From assembly GCF_017873185.1 (NCBI RefSeq), contig NZ_JAGGJX010000003.1:1-64000 (forward strand): a stretch of DNA of 64,000 nucleotides, in the 5' to 3' direction. Below, piece by piece: positions 26,228-34,833 of the stretch; position 1 is the first letter of the stretch; every line of letters begins with the position of its first letter. Source of the DNA: Metaclostridioides mangenotii. Lineage in GTDB: Bacteria; Bacillota; Clostridia; Peptostreptococcales; Peptostreptococcaceae. The translations under genes were made by a program, and so were the position numbers. The notes beneath the pieces are model-generated. The model saw only the letters and a list, made by a program, of their open reading frames with translations. It searched no databases and was not told the DNA's origin.

Positions 26228-27091
26228 ATGTTAGTCTCATATTTTGCATTATTAATTAGAGTAGTGCTTTTATCATTTGAGAGAATTGTAGTAAGAATGC
26301 TTGGAGATCAAGAAGGGGATATTTATAAAAATATATCTAGCTCGTTCTTATTTTTCTTTATAGGCGGAGTATGTTTGATGCCTTTCTGTTTATTTGTAAA
26401 AGTAGATAGTTGGGTATTTTTATTACCTTGTTATTTAAGTAGTTTGGTTTACGCTATTGGTTCTGTAGCTTATGTAACCTCACTAGCAACAGGAGAAACT
26501 TCGCTAGTAACACCAATAAATAGTTTGAACTCATTATTTTTATTAATAGTATCAGTTATATTTTTAGGAGAATCTCTGTCGCTAGGAAAAGTTATCGGAA
26601 TATTCGTAATAATAATGGGTGTATTTTTACTAAAGAATGTAAAATCGCCATTAAAGAGCATGACAGCAATTATAAAAAATCTCCCTTGTAGGTTGATGAT
26701 CTTGTACATATCAATGCAGTCTATCGGAAGGGTAATAGACAAGATGTTTTACGTAGAGGTATCGCCGGTTTTATACTCTACAATATTATATTTCTTTGTA
26801 GGTCTGAATCTTTTTGCAGTGCTGCTGTTTAAAAAGAAAGCGCATGTAATAAAAGAGATATTTGTAAACAAAAAAGTACCTTCAATAGTAAGTGGAGCAA
26901 TAAACGGATATTCATATCTAGCATTGCTTATAGCACTTAACTATATAGAGTTAAGTGTAGCAGAGCCTTTTACGCAAGTATCTATGATACTTACAATGGT
27001 ACTAGCTCATTTTATATTTAAAGAGAGTATAAAAGAAAAGATATCGGGATCTGTATTGATATTAATAGGTGGATGGCTACTATTTATGTAA
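26228..27091 (+). CDS. EamA/DMT family transporter
   Basis: A 287-aa membrane protein with about ten hydrophobic helices in two EamA-like halves. The first half ends with TPINSLNSLFLLIVSVIFLGE and the second with EPFTQVSMILTMVLAHFIFKE, the internally repeated drug/metabolite transporter signature. The substrate is unknown. ATG 26228 follows GGGGAGGGG; the longer frame from 26171 would begin inside a terminator and is rejected. Confidence 0.88.
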   Translation: MLVSYFALLIRVVLLSFERIVVRMLGDQEGDIYKNISSSFLFFFIGGVCLMPFCLFVKVDSWVFLLPCYLSSLVYAIGSVAYVTSLATGETSLVTPINSLNSLFLLIVSVIFLGESLSLGKVIGIFVIIMGVFLLKNVKSPLKSMTAIIKNLPCRLMILYISMQSIGRVIDKMFYVEVSPVLYSTILYFFVGLNLFAVLLFKKKAHVIKEIFVNKKVPSIVSGAINGYSYLALLIALNYIELSVAEPFTQVSMILTMVLAHFIFKESIKEKISGSVLILIGGWLLFM

Positions 27092-27115
27092 ACTACAAAT
27101 AAACATAAAATAAGA

Positions 27116-27200
27116 GTAGGAAGTTATAAATATCAATGAAGACGACAATATCAGCTGAAGTGTAGGCCGACTGGAGTAAATTGAAATTATAACTTCCTAC
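27116..27200. terminator. Convergent-gene hairpin with conserved-looking core
   Basis: A perfect 14-bp stem GTAGGAAGTTATAA / TTATAACTTCCTAC encloses 57 nt. It lies between the convergent transporter and aldolase genes, so it probably terminates both, although poly-T tracts are weak. The loop contains ATGAAGACGACA and GTGTAGGCCG, which also occur in similar form in the palindrome at 91-269. Confidence 0.55.
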
Positions 27201-27222
27201 CCGATTTTACTACTTTATGAAA

Positions 27223-28149
27223 TTATTTAACCGAATTAGCAGAACCTAATACAGTATCTATTTTATTTTCAACAACTGTTTGTATAGCATCTCTACCAGC
27301 ACCTATGTATTTTCTTGGATCAAATACAGTTGGGTTTTCAGCTAAGTATTTTCTTACAGCAGCAGTCATAGCTAATCTTAAGTCAGTATCCATATTTACT
27401 TTACATACTGCCATAGAAGAAGCTTTTCTAAGCATATCCACTGGAACACCTTTAGCACCTGAAATATCTCCTCCGAATTCATTGCAAGTTGCTACTGCTT
27501 CTTGATCAACAGCAGATGCCCCGTGAAGGACTATTGGGAATCCAGGTATTCTATTTTGAATTTCTTCTAATATATCAAATCTTAATTTTGCTTCACCTTT
27601 AAATTTGAAAGCGCCATGAGAAGTTCCTATTGCTATAGCAAGTGAATCAACACCAGTTCTTTCAACAAATTCTACAGCCTCATCTGGTTTTGTGTATTTG
27701 TGAACATCAGATGTAACATCATCTTCAGTACCAGCTAAAACTCCTAATTCTGCCTCAACTACAACACCTTTAGCATGAGCGTAATCAACAACTTCCTTAG
27801 TAACTTTAACATTTTCCTCAAAATTAAAATGAGAGCCATCTATCATTACTGATGTAAATCCAACTTCGATACAAGTTTTAACAGCGTCTAAATCTGGACC
27901 GTGATCTAAGTGAAGAGCAACATCTACACCTATTTCATTTGATGCAGTAGTAACCATATCAACTAAAGTTTTTGGACCAGCATATTTTACAGCTGACATT
28001 GAAGCCTGTATCATAACATAAGAATTTTTAGCTTTAGCAGCCTTTAAAACACCTTGAAGTTGTTCTAAATTACTTATATTGAAAGCTCCAATAGAATATC
28101 CAGATTCATAAGCATTTTTAAACATTTCTTTTGTAGTTATTAAAGCCAT
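27223..28149 (-). CDS. fba: Class II fructose-1,6-bisphosphate aldolase
   Basis: A 308-aa zinc-dependent aldolase of glycolysis and gluconeogenesis. Zinc-binding and catalytic motifs are ALHLDHGPD, DGSHF, EAELGVLAGTEDD, IGTSHGAFKFKGEAKL and VLHGASAVD. Length and start are normal, with AGGAGG upstream on the minus strand. It is monocistronic here, divergent from the pseudouridine synthase gene. Confidence 0.97.
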   Translation of the reverse strand: MALITTKEMFKNAYESGYSIGAFNISNLEQLQGVLKAAKAKNSYVMIQASMSAVKYAGPKTLVDMVTTASNEIGVDVALHLDHGPDLDAVKTCIEVGFTSVMIDGSHFNFEENVKVTKEVVDYAHAKGVVVEAELGVLAGTEDDVTSDVHKYTKPDEAVEFVERTGVDSLAIAIGTSHGAFKFKGEAKLRFDILEEIQNRIPGFPIVLHGASAVDQEAVATCNEFGGDISGAKGVPVDMLRKASSMAVCKVNMDTDLRLAMTAAVRKYLAENPTVFDPRKYIGAGRDAIQTVVENKIDTVLGSANSVK

Positions 28150-28231
28150 ATATATTCCTCCTAATAGATATTATTAATTTTGTTCATCTATATATATTAT
28201 AACTCCTATATGGAAAAAGTATATAGTAAAA

Positions 28232-28260
28232 TTGTAATAAGGTCGGTTTACAAGTATAAT
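28232..28260 (+). promoter_or_regulatory. Promoter of the pseudouridine synthase gene
   Basis: TTGTAA (28232-28237), 17-bp spacer, perfect TATAAT (28255-28260), about 60 nt before the start codon. Confidence 0.6.
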
Positions 28261-28319
28261 GGTAAGAGTGAATAGATGAGTATAATCGATGTATATATAA
28301 TATAGATGGAGTGTGTTTT

Positions 28320-29045
28320 ATGGCAAAAAAACAGAGGATAGATAAGATACTTTCAAATCTCGGATATGGAAGTAGAACTGAGATAAAAAAATACTGTAAA
28401 AATGGTTTGGTTGTAGTAAATGGAGCAACAATATCGAATCCAGGTCAGCAAGTCGATCATGAGAGCGATGAAATATATTTTGAAGGAAAAAAAGTTGTAT
28501 ATAGAGAGTTTGTGTATTTAATGATGAACAAGCCAGGTGGTTATATATCGGCAACTACAGATAAATATGATCCAGTAGTTATAGATCTAATAGACCCATC
28601 TTATCTGATATTTGAACCATTTCCAGTAGGAAGATTAGATAAAGATACAGAAGGGCTTTTAGTTTTAACAAATGATGGACAACTATCACATCGGGTTTTA
28701 TCTCCAAAGAAGCATGTTCCTAAAACTTACTATGCAAAAGTAAGTGGAGTGGTTGGAGAAGATGACATTAAAGCTTTTAAAGAAGGGGTAGTGCTCGATG
28801 ATGGGTATAAAACAATGCCATCTGAACTTGTGATAATCAAAAGTGATGATGAGTCGGAAATAGAGCTTACAATTCATGAAGGAAAATTCCACCAAGTTAA
28901 GAGAATGTTTGAAAGCGTAGGCAAAGAAGTGGTATATTTAAAAAGATTGTCTATGGGAAATCTTAAACTTGATGAAAGTTTAGAACTCGGTGAGTACCGT
29001 GAACTTACAGATGAAGAAGTTCTCTTGATTGAAGAAAGAAATTAA
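28320..29045 (+). CDS. RsuA/RluB-family rRNA pseudouridine synthase
   Basis: A 241-aa enzyme. The N-terminal S4 RNA-binding domain (RIDKILSNLGYGSRTEIKKYCKNG) precedes the catalytic domain with the active-site Asp in GRLDKDTEGLLVLTNDG. The later motif EGKFHQVKRMFESVG is also typical. The RsuA subfamily modifies 16S rRNA (U516 in E. coli), but family members overlap in length and signature, so the exact target is uncertain. ATG 28320 lies 8 nt after a GGAG; GTG 28311 is less likely. Confidence 0.92.
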   Translation: MAKKQRIDKILSNLGYGSRTEIKKYCKNGLVVVNGATISNPGQQVDHESDEIYFEGKKVVYREFVYLMMNKPGGYISATTDKYDPVVIDLIDPSYLIFEPFPVGRLDKDTEGLLVLTNDGQLSHRVLSPKKHVPKTYYAKVSGVVGEDDIKAFKEGVVLDDGYKTMPSELVIIKSDDESEIELTIHEGKFHQVKRMFESVGKEVVYLKRLSMGNLKLDESLELGEYRELTDEEVLLIEERN

Positions 29046-29174
29046 GTAAACATAAATAAAAAAAAGAGAAGTGAAAAATAAATCATAAAATAGTTTTTAT
29101 TAAAATATAAGAAATATATGATTATATAAATTGCATAGAGTCGATAAACATAAGAAAAAACTGGAGGAGAAATT

Positions 29175-30530
29175 GTGAAAAGAAAAGATATAATTGAATT
29201 TGAAATTGATAAGATGGTATTTGGTGGAACATCATCTACCAAACTAGAAGATAGAGATATAAACATGAAAGGCGGAATTTCTGGTCAGAAAGTAAAAGCT
29301 GCCGTTAAAAAAGTTAGAAGAGGAAAAGCAGAAGTTAAACTTCTTGAGATTTTAGAGAAATCTCCTATAGAAACCGAAGAAACTTGTGGGCATTTCAACG
29401 AATGTGGTGGATGTACGATGCTTTCTGTTCCTTATGAAAAACAACTTGAGATCAAGGAAAAGCAGGTAATGGAGCTATTCTTAAAGCAAGATATATTAGG
29501 ATTTCAATTTTTAGGAATAGAAGGAAGTCCAGACAACCACTACTACAGAAACAAAATGGAGTACACTTTCGGAAATGAGATGAAAGATGGACCTTTAACT
29601 CTTGGGCTGCATAAAAAAGGAAGACATATAGATATTCTTACTGCTGACGGATGTTTACTTGTTGACAGTGATTTTGAATCTATACTTAAATCAACTGTAG
29701 AGTATTTTGGTGAAAAGGGTATACCTCAATACAGGATATTTGATCATAGCGGTTACCTTAGACATTTAGTAGTTAGAAAAGGATTGAATACTGACGAGAT
29801 AATGGTCAATATTGTTACTTCTTCTCAGATGGATTACGAAATGAATGAATATAAAGACATGTTAAAAGCTCTTAATTTGAAGGGCGACTTAGTAAGTGTA
29901 CTTCACACTATTAACGACGGGCTTGCTGATGCTGTTCAATGTGATGAGCTTAGAATACTTGACGGTAGAGACTATATTTACGAAGAGATACTTGGTCTTA
30001 ATTTTAAGATATCTCCATTTTCTTTCTTCCAAACTAATACCAAAGGAGCAGAGAAGCTTTACAGTATCGCGAAAGATTTTATAGGAGATCACAATGACAA
30101 AGTTTTATTTGACTTGTACAGTGGTACTGGTTCAATAGGTCAATTAATGGCTGATTCAGCTAAAAAAGTGTACGGAATAGAGATAGTTGAAGAGGCAGTG
30201 TTTGCCGCCAATGAAAATGCTAGATTAAATGGGCTTACTAACTGTGAGTTTATAGTAGGTGATGTTGCTAAAACAGTTAAAGATCTTAAGGAGAAGCCAG
30301 ATCTTATTATCGTAGATCCTCCAAGACCAGGTATCCATAAGGATGCTATAAGGGATATCTGTGGCTTTGGAGCTGAAGAGATAGTATATATTTCTTGCAA
30401 TCCTAAGACTATGGTTCTTGATTTGGAGTTGTTCAAGGAGTACAGTTATGAGGTTAAGGTTGTTAAGTGTATGGACATGTTCCCAAATACTCCTCATGTG
30501 GAAACTGTAAGCAAACTTGTGAGAGTATAG
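29175..30530 (+). CDS. rlmD: RNA m5U methyltransferase of the TrmA/RlmCD family
   Basis: A 451-aa SAM-dependent uracil-5-methyltransferase. After a degenerate TRAM-like N-terminal segment it has the [4Fe-4S] cysteine set CGHFNECGGC. The substrate-side FFQTNTKGAEKLY is followed by SAM motif LYSGTGSIGQ, DPPRPGIHKDAI and the catalytic cysteine in YISCNPKTM. It modifies 23S rRNA (U747/U1939 type) in relatives, though tRNA U54 cannot be excluded. GTG start with GGAGGAG. The prophage begins directly after its stop codon. Confidence 0.92.
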   Translation: MKRKDIIEFEIDKMVFGGTSSTKLEDRDINMKGGISGQKVKAAVKKVRRGKAEVKLLEILEKSPIETEETCGHFNECGGCTMLSVPYEKQLEIKEKQVMELFLKQDILGFQFLGIEGSPDNHYYRNKMEYTFGNEMKDGPLTLGLHKKGRHIDILTADGCLLVDSDFESILKSTVEYFGEKGIPQYRIFDHSGYLRHLVVRKGLNTDEIMVNIVTSSQMDYEMNEYKDMLKALNLKGDLVSVLHTINDGLADAVQCDELRILDGRDYIYEEILGLNFKISPFSFFQTNTKGAEKLYSIAKDFIGDHNDKVLFDLYSGTGSIGQLMADSAKKVYGIEIVEEAVFAANENARLNGLTNCEFIVGDVAKTVKDLKEKPDLIIVDPPRPGIHKDAIRDICGFGAEEIVYISCNPKTMVLDLELFKEYSYEVKVVKCMDMFPNTPHVETVSKLVRV

Positions 30531-30567
30531 CTTGGTTACAACTGTTTTACAATGATAAAAAATGTGT

Positions 30568-30612
30568 AATGTGTGCCATGTTGTATGCCTGAAATATTAA
30601 ATGGCACACATT
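30568..30612. terminator. Bidirectional terminator at the chromosome-prophage junction
   Basis: A 12-bp perfect stem, AATGTGTGCCAT / ATGGCACACATT, with a 21-nt loop and T/A tracts on both sides. It lies between the stop codon of the methyltransferase gene and the convergent integrase stop. The left attachment site is expected in or near 30440-30610, but cannot be delimited without the right end. Confidence 0.75.
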
Positions 30613-31744
30613 ATTTTATTATAGACTCTAAAATATCAACTGTTTCACTTTCCATTTTATCTGTAACATGTGAATAGGTATCCATAGTTGTTGATAATTT
30701 AGAATGTCCTAATCTTTTTTGTATATCTTTTATATTGGCACCAGACTCTAATAACATTGTGGCATGTGTATGTCTCAAACTATGAAAATCAAATTTTATC
30801 ATTAGTTCATAATTTACAACCCTACTTAGATATTTAATACTATAAGTTGTGATATGTTCACCATTTTCTTTTGTGCATACCCAATTAGAACCAGCATACC
30901 ATTGCCCATATTTAAGCTTCATTTCCTTTTGATACAATTTATGTTGTTTCAATATTTCAATTAGCGTATTACCGATTTTTATATTTCTATATGAACTCGT
31001 TGTTTTTGGTGTGCCTAATTCAAAGACGCCTTTCCCTTTTCCTATTAATGTATGTTCTACTTTTATTATTCCTTTCTCTAAATCTATATTATTCCATTGC
31101 AAAGCAGTAACTTCTCCACCTCTCATCCCTGTATGAAAAGCAATCTGTAAAGGAACATAAAAACTAGTGCCTTGTGGGAATCGCTTAATAATTTTATTAA
31201 AGTTATCTAATGACAAGACTTTTAAATCTTCTTTAGACTTTTTATTTTCTTGTGTCTTTGGTGCTTTTACATAAAACATAGGATTTTCTTTAATGTACTT
31301 ATATGGATGAACAGCCATTTTTAATGATCCACTTAAAACACCAAAAAAATTATTAATTGAATTCTTACTATAACCTTCTAAGTGTTTTTGGTTTAAAAAC
31401 TTCTGCAATATAGCTGGGTTTAGGTTTTTTAATTTGTAATGTCCGATTGCAGGAGTTATATGGTTTTTTATTATCCTACCGTAATAATCTTGGGTACTAT
31501 ACTTGCAATTTAAAAGTACGTATTCCTTGTACCAATAATCAAGGTAGTTATTAAAAGTAATGCTACTTTCTAAAAGTACACTTCCTTTATTCTCTAGTTC
31601 ATTTTCGGCTTTTCTTAATGCTGCTAATGCTTCTTTTTTAGTACTTCCGCCTTTCCTTTTTATTCTTTTCCTTTTGCCATCTACTACACCTAGATCAATG
31701 CAGTAATACCATGTTTTTTCATCCCTTTTGTAAACATGCCCCAT
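30611..31744 (-). CDS. int: Phage tyrosine-recombinase integrase
   Basis: A 377-aa site-specific recombinase. An N-terminal arm-binding domain (about 1-50, AP2-like beta sheet) and a SAM-like core-binding domain (about 62-160) precede the catalytic domain. Catalytic residues are Arg208 in HTGMRGGE, His321/Arg324 in HSLRHTHA, His347 in LGHSK and Tyr357 in MDTYSHV, a complete set, so the enzyme looks active. It is the leftmost prophage gene, facing the chromosome. Confidence 0.96.
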   Translation of the reverse strand: MGHVYKRDEKTWYYCIDLGVVDGKRKRIKRKGGSTKKEALAALRKAENELENKGSVLLESSITFNNYLDYWYKEYVLLNCKYSTQDYYGRIIKNHITPAIGHYKLKNLNPAILQKFLNQKHLEGYSKNSINNFFGVLSGSLKMAVHPYKYIKENPMFYVKAPKTQENKKSKEDLKVLSLDNFNKIIKRFPQGTSFYVPLQIAFHTGMRGGEVTALQWNNIDLEKGIIKVEHTLIGKGKGVFELGTPKTTSSYRNIKIGNTLIEILKQHKLYQKEMKLKYGQWYAGSNWVCTKENGEHITTYSIKYLSRVVNYELMIKFDFHSLRHTHATMLLESGANIKDIQKRLGHSKLSTTMDTYSHVTDKMESETVDILESIIK

Positions 31745-31825
31745 GATTAAACCTCCTTATCAAATGTATGTTTGTTGAAATTTATATATAAAAGAGTAGC
31801 GTTTACTACTCTAGAATAGATTTAA

Positions 31826-32347
31826 CTAAAAATTTTCTATTTTTTCATATACCTTATAACCAAAGGTTTCATTATCTTCCGACCCTTTACAAAATACTAT
31901 TGTATAATTATCTAGTTCTGCAGATAATCCGTATTTAGATTTATAACATTCCAATGCTTCACTTAAGAATTCTACTGTCACATTTAAATATTCAGCCATT
32001 TCGTATATATTTCGGCAATTAGCCTTATGAGCATCAACTAAACCCTTTAAGCTAACTAATTTATTATAAGAATACAGCCTAGCTCTATACTCTTGCTTAC
32101 TGCTCTCAATATCATCTAAATCTAATATATCGCCATAAGATGTATGATGATGAGCTAATTCTTCAGCTAAAGTACAGGATTTTTCTGCTAGCGTCTGAAG
32201 TTTAAATTTATTAAGTGCTATCTTATTATTTTTATACAGCCCTTTTGCTCCAGAATCGAATTCGATTTCCTTAACTAAAATATTGTTTTCGTAAGCCTCG
32301 TTTTCCAATTCTTCAAAAGTATTCAAAACATCACCTACCATTCCCAA
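31826..32347 (-). CDS. ImmA/IrrE-like metallopeptidase-family protein
   Basis: A 173-aa protein typically paired with phage and ICE repressors; ImmA-type proteases cleave or relieve the partner repressor. The core motif is LAEELAHHHTS with a downstream GDILDLDDIES. The usual HExxH is here EELAHHH: the first zinc His is replaced while Glu and following His residues remain, a variant common among phage members. The start overlaps the repressor stop by 13 nt, giving one operon. The C terminus is a wHTH-like or helical region (LNVTVEFLSEALECYKSKY). Confidence 0.85.
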   Translation of the reverse strand: MGMVGDVLNTFEELENEAYENNILVKEIEFDSGAKGLYKNNKIALNKFKLQTLAEKSCTLAEELAHHHTSYGDILDLDDIESSKQEYRARLYSYNKLVSLKGLVDAHKANCRNIYEMAEYLNVTVEFLSEALECYKSKYGLSAELDNYTIVFCKGSEDNETFGYKVYEKIENF

Positions 32348-32850
32348 TCATCCATTTTTGCTAAGTCTTTTTTGACCTTTTCCATTTCTTCTGGCTCGTC
32401 CCAATGATCGTTATGCGCTGCAATAGTTTGTACTGGATTTTCTTTATTTAATTTTTCTAATTCTTCTTTAAGATTAATTTCCTTATTGTTTTCTTCAGTT
32501 TTATCTGTGTATTTATCTATTTGAGTTAAATCTTGAACACTATCTATAGCTTTGTCTTTGCCTAAGCTATTTAATTTATTAAAATTATTCAATAGTGTCT
32601 TTTCTTTTAAGTCTAAAATATTATTAACATCTTTTTTACTTTGATACTCTTTTTCCCAACCCATTAAGTGTGCTGGTGTAGTTTTTAATGCTTTAGCTAA
32701 TGGTTCAAGCACATTTATTGATAAGTTTTCTATCTCATCGCTTTCATATCTATATATAGTAGCACGATTTTTATTCAGTTTTTTAGCTATGTCATCAACA
32801 GAGATGCCGAGCTCTTTTCTTCTTTTTTTTATTCTTTCACCGATGCTCAT
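32335..32850 (-). CDS. CI-like XRE-family phage repressor
   Basis: A 171-aa protein with an N-terminal helix-turn-helix (ERIKKRRKELGISVDDIAKKLNKNRATIYRYE, about residues 4-35). The Lys/Glu-rich C-terminal half has no LexA-type peptidase. Induction would therefore depend on the ImmA-like partner or an antirepressor rather than self-cleavage. It is divergent from the Cro-like gene across three operator-like sites. Confidence 0.9.
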   Translation of the reverse strand: MSIGERIKKRRKELGISVDDIAKKLNKNRATIYRYESDEIENLSINVLEPLAKALKTTPAHLMGWEKEYQSKKDVNNILDLKEKTLLNNFNKLNSLGKDKAIDSVQDLTQIDKYTDKTEENNKEINLKEELEKLNKENPVQTIAAHNDHWDEPEEMEKVKKDLAKMDDWEW

Positions 32851-32884
32851 TTTGTTAATTCCTCCAAACCATTATTTTATTAAA

Positions 32885-32913
32885 AGTATATCATGTGATT
32901 CGCATTTTTGCAA
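32885..32913 (-). promoter_or_regulatory. Leftward repressor promoter (PRM-like)
   Basis: On the minus strand: -35 TTGCAA (32908-32913), 17-bp spacer, -10 TATACT (32885-32890). The -35 box overlaps operator-like site 1 (32899-32913), so repressor binding there would control its own synthesis. Confidence 0.6.
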
Positions 32914-33015
32914 CTAAAGATTGATATATATATAAAATAATCGCATATAATGCAAAAAAAGTATTGACTTGCGAAATTATTGGTGCTAAAATCAAATTAA
33001 TCGCATGAGATGCGA
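32899..33015. promoter_or_regulatory. Three operator sites of the lysis-lysogeny switch
   Basis: Three related 15-bp dyads: TTCGCATTTTTGCAA (32899-32913), TCGCATATAATGCAA (32941-32955) and TCGCATGAGATGCGA (33001-33015, perfect TCGCAT-N3-ATGCGA palindrome). A further half-site TTGCGAA lies in the rightward promoter spacer. The number and placement between divergent cI and cro resemble lambdoid operators. Confidence 0.75.
32964..32992 (+). promoter_or_regulatory. Rightward early promoter (PR-like)
   Basis: TTGACT (32964-32969), 17-bp spacer, TAAAAT (32987-32992). It is flanked by the second and third operators and drives the early genes beginning with the Cro-like gene. Confidence 0.65.
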
Positions 33016-33031
33016 AAAGCGAGGTGAGGAA

Positions 33032-33271
33032 ATGGTAAATGTAGATAAGCTTAGAGGCAAAATTGTTGAAAAAAAGTTAAATATAACATGTCTGGCAAGG
33101 AAGATAGGAATAAACAAATCTACTTTATATCGAAAACTAAAAACAAACGGTGAAGAACTTTCAATTAAAGAAGCTCATACAATCGCAAAAGAATTAAATT
33201 TATCTTTAGAAGAATTAAACTCGATTTTCTTCAGCGATTTTATTGAAGAATTTGAATCTAAATCTAATTAA
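33032..33271 (+). CDS. Cro-like helix-turn-helix regulator
   Basis: A 79-aa protein almost entirely made of an XRE-type HTH domain (LRGKIVEKKLNITCLARKIG, INKSTLYRKL). Position as the first rightward gene, immediately behind the operators, suggests a Cro function. ATG 33032 follows GAGGTGAGG; the longer frame from 33005 would overlap operator 3 and is less likely. Confidence 0.85.
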   Translation: MVNVDKLRGKIVEKKLNITCLARKIGINKSTLYRKLKTNGEELSIKEAHTIAKELNLSLEELNSIFFSDFIEEFESKSN

Positions 33272-33289
33272 CGAGAAAGGAAAAATAAA

Positions 33290-34069
33290 ATGAATAATTT
33301 AGTTGAAGTAAATAACAAAGAATTAGAAGTTAAGGAGTATGGAGGTAAAAGGGTAGTTACTTTTAAAGAGATCGACATGATACACGAAAGAACAGAAGGA
33401 ACAGCAGGGAAGAACTTTAGAAACAATAAAAAGCATTTTATTGAAGGTGTAGATTACTTCGAGGTCACGGCAAAAAATTCCGACACCATAAATAGTCCGA
33501 AAAACGGACAAAGCTTAGAGGATTATGGTTTCAGCAAATTTGCATCAAATGGGATCTTAATAACCGAAAGTGGCTATCTAATGTTAGTAAAGTCCTTTAC
33601 AGATGATTTGGCATGGGATGTACAAAGAGATTTAGTAAGTAAATATTTTAGAAAAACAGAAAATCCATACTTAAATATGTCAAAAGAACTGCAGGCAATA
33701 TTTATGGTAGACAAGAAACAGCAGGAACTAGAAAAGGGGCAAGAAGTTCTAACTGAAAAAGTTACTAACTTAGAAAATAAAATGACTATCAATTATGAAC
33801 TAGCCGAGAATATCAGATCAGAGGTTAGTGCGAAAGCGGTACATAGTTTGGGAGGTTATAACTCACCAGCATATAAAAAACTAAGCAAGAAAGCATACAG
33901 TGCGCTGCACAGAGATTTAAGAGGTTATTTCAAAGTTAATAGTTATAAAAATTTATCTATAAAAAGATACGAAGAGGCAATTAATTACATACAAGGATGG
34001 ACACCAGGAACAAATTTAAGACTTGAAATAAAAGAAATGAATAATCAAATAGAATTTGCAATTAATTAG
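33290..34069 (+). CDS. Phage antirepressor, ORF6N and ORF6C domains
   Basis: A 259-aa protein with an N-terminal ORF6N/KilA-N-like DNA-binding domain (KRVVTFKEIDMIHERTEGTA and KHFIEGVDYFEV, about 20-115). A coiled-coil linker (about 125-165) precedes a C-terminal ORF6C domain (LGGYNSPAYKKLSKKAYSAL). Proteins of this architecture act as antirepressors in Firmicutes phages. Typical 20-nt spacing after the Cro-like gene. Confidence 0.88.
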   Translation: MNNLVEVNNKELEVKEYGGKRVVTFKEIDMIHERTEGTAGKNFRNNKKHFIEGVDYFEVTAKNSDTINSPKNGQSLEDYGFSKFASNGILITESGYLMLVKSFTDDLAWDVQRDLVSKYFRKTENPYLNMSKELQAIFMVDKKQQELEKGQEVLTEKVTNLENKMTINYELAENIRSEVSAKAVHSLGGYNSPAYKKLSKKAYSALHRDLRGYFKVNSYKNLSIKRYEEAINYIQGWTPGTNLRLEIKEMNNQIEFAIN

Positions 34070-34078
34070 GAGGGAAAT

Positions 34079-34300
34079 ATGAGAAAAGTACATAGATACT
34101 ACGTCAAAACAATACACGACGATTTCGGAAATACAGATGCAGAGTTATTAACTGGTAGACAAGCTAGGAATTTAGGATATTACAATGATTACTACCAAAC
34201 AACAGATGAACACGATATATATGTAGATGGGTTTGATTCTAAACAAGAGGCTAAAACATTTATGTATGAAGTATTAGAAGAACAGGAGGGATTAATATGA
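34079..34300 (+). CDS. Hypothetical early phage protein, 73 aa
   Basis: A small charged, aromatic-rich protein (YYVKTIHDDFGNTDAELLTG; Tyr-rich centre). No family recognised. AGGAGGGAA precedes the ATG, and the stop overlaps the next gene by 4 nt (ATGA), so it is part of the early operon. Confidence 0.7.
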   Translation: MRKVHRYYVKTIHDDFGNTDAELLTGRQARNLGYYNDYYQTTDEHDIYVDGFDSKQEAKTFMYEVLEEQEGLI

Positions 34301-34626
34301 CAAATAATCAAGCATTAGAAGCTGTAGTAAGTGCAATGCAAGCACTAATAAAAAATGATGATAAAACAGAACAAAAAACAAAGTCAATTGAAATAACTAA
34401 AGAGATAATCAAAGAAGATACCTTATTATCTGCAAAAATTGAAAATGTATTGTTCACCGTTAAGGAGCTAAAACAAATATTCAAAATGAGCGAAGGTGAT
34501 GTATATGACTTAATAAATAAAGGAGAATTAAAGGCTATGAAATTAGGAAGATTAAAAGTTCCTTATTTTGAAGTAGAGAGGTTCTTGAGGGATAACTTAG
34601 GTAGAGATTTTGATTTGAAAAATTAA
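34297..34626 (+). CDS. Excisionase-like HTH-17 domain protein
   Basis: A 109-aa protein. The N-terminal half is polar and helical. The C-terminal half (LFTVKELKQIFKMSEGDVYDLINKG, LGRLKVPYFEVERFL) matches the MerR-like helix-turn-helix fold of excisionase/HTH_17 proteins. It could be the phage excisionase or a small regulator. Translationally coupled to the gene before it. Confidence 0.72.
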   Translation: MTNNQALEAVVSAMQALIKNDDKTEQKTKSIEITKEIIKEDTLLSAKIENVLFTVKELKQIFKMSEGDVYDLINKGELKAMKLGRLKVPYFEVERFLRDNLGRDFDLKN

Positions 34627-34640
34627 CAGGAGGTCTTTAA

Positions 34641-34805
34641 ATGAACAAATTATCAAAAATTATAGCAGGGTTTTTAATATTATCAAGTTTAACAATCGGA
34701 GCAGTAGCAATCTACAACATTAATCATATTTACGATAGGATCGCAGAACTAGAAGAGGTTAATAGCCAACAATATCACAGGATTCTAGAATTGGAAAACA
34801 AATAA
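34641..34805 (+). CDS. Small single-helix membrane protein, 54 aa
   Basis: ATG 34641 after ACAGGAGG. An N-terminal transmembrane or signal-anchor segment (IIAGFLILSSLTIGAVAIY) is followed by a short acidic coiled helix (IAELEEVNSQQYHRILELE). Function unknown; it fits the early operon by spacing (14 nt after the HTH gene). Confidence 0.65.
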   Translation: MNKLSKIIAGFLILSSLTIGAVAIYNINHIYDRIAELEEVNSQQYHRILELENK

Positions 34806-34833
34806 AAACTGGACAAGAATAGGAGATAATTAA

